Origin: Cuniculiplasma divulgatum
GTDB lineage: Archaea; Thermoplasmatota; Thermoplasmata; Thermoplasmatales; Thermoplasmataceae
NCBI GenBank assembly: GCA_031200235.1
Contig: CP133595.1
Coordinates: forward strand, 1,698,877-1,762,876
Reading direction: 5' to 3'
Length of the DNA stretch: 64,000 bases
This document shows, piece after piece, positions 60,647-64,000 of this stretch. The first letter of the stretch is position 1. Every line of letters starts with the position of its first letter. The position numbers and the translations under genes were made by a program. A model generated the notes under the pieces. It did no database searches. It was not told the origin of the DNA and saw only the letters and a program-made list of their open reading frames with translations.

Positions 60647-61744
60647 ATGCAGTCTGACCCCATAGAGGAATTGTTTGGCTTGATGGACGACGAGAAATAC
60701 GATGATGTTCTGGATAAGGTTGACAGGATGATCTCAACAGATAATCAAAATCCAGTTCTGCACGCAGTGAAGGCCATGGCTCTCATGGAGACAGGCGTGG
60801 ATTCAGAAGCTGCCCTGAAGGAGGCGGACTTCGCATACAAGAAATCACAGGACCCTTTTTTCAAGTATGTCAGGGGCTGGGCACTTGCGGAAAATGGTGA
60901 CATAAAGCAGGGTTTGACCCTGTTGAATCAAGCTTCAGATCAGGATCCATACAACATCCAGTACCTCATAAAACTGGCAGAAGTTTACGAGGATGATGGA
61001 AAATCACAGGATGCCCTTAAGGCCATCATAAGGGCGCAGCGGGTGGAGCCTGACGATGTCAGGCTTTCCCTCATGAAGGCCGGTTACCTGAACACTCTTG
61101 ATCGGGCAAGAGAGGCTGTGACAGAACTGAAGCGTATAAACAGCAAGTACCCTGAATTCGACTACGCCTACTTCATTCTTTCAGAATCCTATCTTCTCCT
61201 TGACGATCTGAAAAATGCACAAATTGCCATAGATTCTGCCATAAAACACAGCAAGCAACCTGATCCAGAATACTATGAAAGGTCTGCACAGGTCAGAATT
61301 GCAGAAGGGGATATTGAAAATGCAATATCTTTCCTGGACAGGGCCATGGGGGTGGCCAGTTCAGATGATGAAAGGGTCATATACCTTCTGGAGAAGGTTA
61401 AGGCACTTTCATTTGCAGGAAAGGCCGACGAGGGTGAGAAGATCCTCCGTGATGAATATGGCAGGAACAGCGAAAACGCGCTTTATTACTATTCTCTCAT
61501 CGATAACCTGTCGGATCAGGGAAAGAAAGACGAGATTGAACAGCTGATCCACGACAAGAATTTGCCGGAATCCCTGTCAACACTTATTCGTGTGTACACA
61601 GGCATTTATGAGAAGCCTGATGAGGACGCAGTAGAATCAGCTTTATCTTCGCTGCACGATGACATAAATCAAAACGATTTCAACATGACATTATCGCAGA
61701 TATTATTCGATGCCATGCTGGCCTCTGCCGGAAAGGATGAATAA
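60647..61744 (+). CDS. TPR-repeat protein
   Basis: A 365-residue alpha-solenoid protein with about seven to nine tetratricopeptide repeats, for example ADFAYKKSQDPFFKYVRGWALAENGDIKQGLTLLNQASDQDPYNIQYLIKLAEVYEDDGKSQDALKAII. The N-terminus is acidic. TPR proteins scaffold complexes; no partner is encoded next to it. Start at 60647 is the first ATG after the 165-base gap. Confidence 0.83.
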   Translation: MQSDPIEELFGLMDDEKYDDVLDKVDRMISTDNQNPVLHAVKAMALMETGVDSEAALKEADFAYKKSQDPFFKYVRGWALAENGDIKQGLTLLNQASDQDPYNIQYLIKLAEVYEDDGKSQDALKAIIRAQRVEPDDVRLSLMKAGYLNTLDRAREAVTELKRINSKYPEFDYAYFILSESYLLLDDLKNAQIAIDSAIKHSKQPDPEYYERSAQVRIAEGDIENAISFLDRAMGVASSDDERVIYLLEKVKALSFAGKADEGEKILRDEYGRNSENALYYYSLIDNLSDQGKKDEIEQLIHDKNLPESLSTLIRVYTGIYEKPDEDAVESALSSLHDDINQNDFNMTLSQILFDAMLASAGKDE

Positions 61745-62297
61745 GACAGCAGAGATCATGATTTCATAACGCGTTGAACACTGAAGCCTCTCATACCTGC
61801 CCAGTTCTCTCTATCCTTTTAATTTATGAAATAAATTAATGATGCAAGGATTCATGTGTAATTTTTAGACCCACTTTTTCCAGCTTCTTGCGAAACTAAG
61901 ATATAAACTCGGTTCTTCATTTTTAGGGTCCATTTCTTTCGAGATAAACTTTGAATTGGGTTTTTTGGATTGTAATAATACGCCTGCAAATCCATAGGTG
62001 TAAGGAACATGCGGTAATTATAGCTCAAATCATAGAGTGTAGTGGAATCCCCGTTTGAAAGTTTTTCCCTACATTTACTTTGCATTTAACTATTGTTCAG
62101 ATGCATATTGCAAAGACAGTACAGGCGAATGGAATGTTATGTGTGTGTCGCTTCTTCTCCTGGTAAAAGAATTTGATATTGAAAACGCTCAAATAGAGAT
62201 CCCATATATTTTATACGCGTGTCAAGAGACGCCTCTCTAGCTTTGAATGTTCAGCAATTGCAGAAAATTTCCAACGAAAGTAACATTGTAAGATCAG
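61745..62297. other. AT-rich 553-base region without a firm gene
   Basis: Base composition drops here relative to the left neighbours. A minus-strand frame (61852-62085) and others lack start signals or domains. T-runs near 61868 and 61969 could be terminators. It looks like decayed or accessory sequence ahead of surface-protein genes. Confidence 0.4.
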
Positions 62298-62768
62298 ATG
62301 AGCTACGTCATATACAACTCTTCCGAAGTTACTGTTAAAGATAATAGCTTTACAAGATGGTTCAGTTCCCAACTTGACGAGTTTCCTGTGGCAATCCTAT
62401 TGCTTTGGGATTTAACCAAAATTAATGTCCCATCAAAAATCTTCATTACCATGGATAGCTCAATGCCAATATGCAATGAGCATTCTGTCAATGCTAACAA
62501 TATGGTTTCTGGAAACTTTTTCAATCAATCATCCGCACTCAACCGGTATAATTATGTGCCAATAGCCATATCCACATCTCTCGGAACTCTCTCACCGGCA
62601 CCCAATGTTTTAAGTGTTTACGGTTCCAGAAACACAATATTCGGAAATGCGTTTGCCGTATATCTGACTGTTATAAGCCTCCCTTACTGGCTTATAACAT
62701 CTGGTTACAATTTCCACCTAGATAAGCTTCCAGGGTTTGGTGCCTTGGGCCAGGACATCCTAAGATAA
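62298..62768 (+). pseudogene. Fragment of beta-helix (NosD-like) surface protein
   Basis: A 156-residue frame with segments like NSSEVTVKDNSFTRWF, NANNMVSGNFFNQSS and GSRNTIFGNAF, spaced as in parallel beta-helix repeats of large secreted archaeal proteins, but without signal peptide and much shorter than such proteins. Probably a remnant of a deleted or rearranged surface-protein gene. It might instead be an unrelated orphan. Confidence 0.4.
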
Positions 62769-62870
62769 TGAAACTTCTTGGATTAGCTTGAATCTAATCT
62801 TTAGTAACCATTTCCTCAATTTATTTTTGTCTTTCATGATCTCACTATTTGGTTCAAACATACACAAAGG

Positions 62871-62880
62871 TATTTTTATA
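62871..62880 (+). promoter_or_regulatory. TATA box of terminal surface-protein gene
   Basis: TATTTTTATA ends 22 nt before the TTG start at 62902, fitting a leaderless transcript. Confidence 0.5.
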
Positions 62881-62901
62881 CATCTACAATATGGAACTAG
62901 A

Positions 62902-64000
62902 TTGAGCCATTCCAGAAAAATATTGGTATTCTTCGTCTCATTACTCATGATAGGCTCTGCCATAACAATCATAACTGCAGATGGTTTCAATAATAATCAT
63001 CAAAAGCAATATTCCAACAATTCCTCATCAACTCCAAAAGTCATTTTAAAAAACTCATCACGCTTATTTTCATCTCAGGTATCGCAAATGGTCAACTATT
63101 CTCCGGAAGCAAGCTTTCAATTCATAGAAACTGGTCTCCCTGTGGGAACTCAATGGTTGGTAACAGTGGATAACACCACTCTTAAGACCGATGGCACTTC
63201 TTTATATTTCAATTTAGAGAGCGGTGTGTATAATTATTCCGTTTCAAATGCCCTGAACTTCTTCTCGCCAGAATCAGCAGGTACTGTCAACACTTCAAAT
63301 GCAGTGCAGATAGTTCACTACTATGGTTACCTTCATACCGCAGGCTATGTGAATATTTCATCTGGAAATGTTTCACAGAATCCAGGCTCCAATTTGAACA
63401 GTTATGTTATTCCATATGGAATATTTGATAATTATTCACGTTCCATAATAGTCTCCTCCTATGGAAATGATAGTATTATATCACTGAATGCCAGTAACTA
63501 TCATGTCAACGGTTTCCTGACCGTAGACGGAAATCCGGGAGGACTGGCATTAAATCCAAATGGTACAATTTATGCGACGACATCAAATCAGCTTTTGGTA
63601 ATTTCACAGAATTTCCATGTTAGGGCTGAAATCAATATATCATGCTCAAGCGTTACGGCCGTTGCATACAATAAATTCTCGGGATTAATATTTGTTGGAA
63701 CCTACTCCAACGGTACATATATTTTCAACTCTACAACACTCAGGCAGATAGAGCATCTGAACGGGCTTGATGTACTTAGCACACAGGGATTTGCCATAGA
63801 CAACGTAAATCACATGACACTGGCCGCAGACTTTCTCAATGACAGCATATGGTTCATTAAGAATTACATCCCAGTTTCATACAGTTCATCCATTGGAATA
63901 CCAATTTCGATCCTTTTTGGTCCAAATTTCAATACCTTAATTATTTCGACCTTCCCCGTAAATGGTTACTCGCTTTTCGCTTTAGATGTTCATACTGGGT
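62902..64000 (+). CDS. Secreted surface protein with GLPxGTxW motif and propeller-like region, 3' truncated by window edge
   Basis: Open from TTG 62902 to the window end (366 codons, no stop). Residues 1-27 are a signal peptide (basic start, then ILVFFVSLLMIGSAITIITA). Residues about 70-110 contain FIETGLPVGTQWLVTVDNTT, a motif I know from thermopsin-like and other extracellular proteins of Thermoplasmata. From about 150 on, repeats such as GGLALNPNGTIYATTSNQLLVIS and VAYNKFSGLIFVGTYSNGTYIFNS suggest a YncE/NHL-type beta-propeller. Asn-rich with many glycosylation sequons. Adhesion or surface-layer function is inferred. Confidence 0.75.
   Translation, partial: MSHSRKILVFFVSLLMIGSAITIITADGFNNNHQKQYSNNSSSTPKVILKNSSRLFSSQVSQMVNYSPEASFQFIETGLPVGTQWLVTVDNTTLKTDGTSLYFNLESGVYNYSVSNALNFFSPESAGTVNTSNAVQIVHYYGYLHTAGYVNISSGNVSQNPGSNLNSYVIPYGIFDNYSRSIIVSSYGNDSIISLNASNYHVNGFLTVDGNPGGLALNPNGTIYATTSNQLLVISQNFHVRAEINISCSSVTAVAYNKFSGLIFVGTYSNGTYIFNSTTLRQIEHLNGLDVLSTQGFAIDNVNHMTLAADFLNDSIWFIKNYIPVSYSSSIGIPISILFGPNFNTLIISTFPVNGYSLFALDVHTG

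Noticed and set aside
61852-62085. 77-codon minus-strand frame
   Set aside because: No start signal or recognisable domain in an AT-rich, probably decayed region.
1-64000. CRISPR array
   Set aside because: No set of regularly spaced identical repeats seen anywhere in the window.

Overview
The window is archaeal and most resembles a Thermoplasmatales-type acidophile (class Thermoplasmata). The evidence is an archaeal 7S/SRP RNA, an intron-containing tRNA-Tyr with a C1:G72 pair, promoters with a TATA-like box about 22-30 nt before the start codon (apparently leaderless genes), many TTG/GTG starts, archaeal-type CobT, a MOFRL-type glycerate kinase, DUF211, the AmmeMemoRadiSam trio, and secreted proteins with the GLPxGTxW motif that I associate with this group. 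The species cannot be named from sequence alone. Coding density is high, with many 1-13 bp overlaps between genes.

Layout. 1-1.7 kb: end of cobalamin synthesis (CbiB fragment, archaeal CobT). 1.83-2.13 kb: SRP RNA. 2.3-5.1 kb: Rieske/cytochrome b respiratory operon with three small membrane proteins, then a PadR regulator behind a duplicated operator. 5.8-9.9 kb (minus): an unknown protein coupled to a HerA-like ATPase that seems to carry a PD-(D/E)XK-like C-terminal domain, then a fumarylacetoacetate hydrolase-family enzyme. 10-17 kb: DUF1028, a LOG-family protein, an APC transporter with a small membrane partner, an unknown coiled-coil protein, and ThiI fused to rhodanese. 17.3-23 kb: a tight plus-strand module of VWA protein, zinc-ribbon/FHA protein, PPP-family phosphatase, multi-pass membrane Ser/Thr kinase and a second zinc-ribbon protein. 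This looks like a self-contained phosphorylation signalling system and is the strongest candidate for an undescribed system here.

23-28 kb: chlorite dismutase-family heme protein, then the homogentisate operon (HPPD, FAH, HGD, iron-dependent dehydrogenase) for tyrosine breakdown. 28-37 kb: PPC-domain protein, histidine phosphatase, heme-oxygenase-fold protein, CinA-like protein, SIS sugar isomerase, then a secreted protein and an MFS exporter gene split by an intact IS1634-like element (1633 bp, 27-bp inverted repeats, 6-bp target duplication). Removing the element and one target copy restores a 482-residue MFS frame.

37-44 kb: rhodanese, glycerate kinase, TrmI, tRNA-Tyr, a winged-helix regulator behind three TGTC-N-GACA sites, and DUF211 with a VIT1-like partner and a translationally coupled 57-residue ORF. 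44-51 kb: AmmeMemoRadiSam genes, sugar epimerase and GHMP sugar kinase, a methyltransferase, DUF302 and AhpD-like proteins. 51-62 kb: amino-acid permease, hypothetical proteins, an 837-residue membrane protein, serine biosynthesis (SerA plus class V aminotransferase, with DUF1015 divergent), and a TPR protein. 62-64 kb: AT-rich accessory DNA with a beta-helix-like fragment and the start of a large secreted surface protein running off the window.
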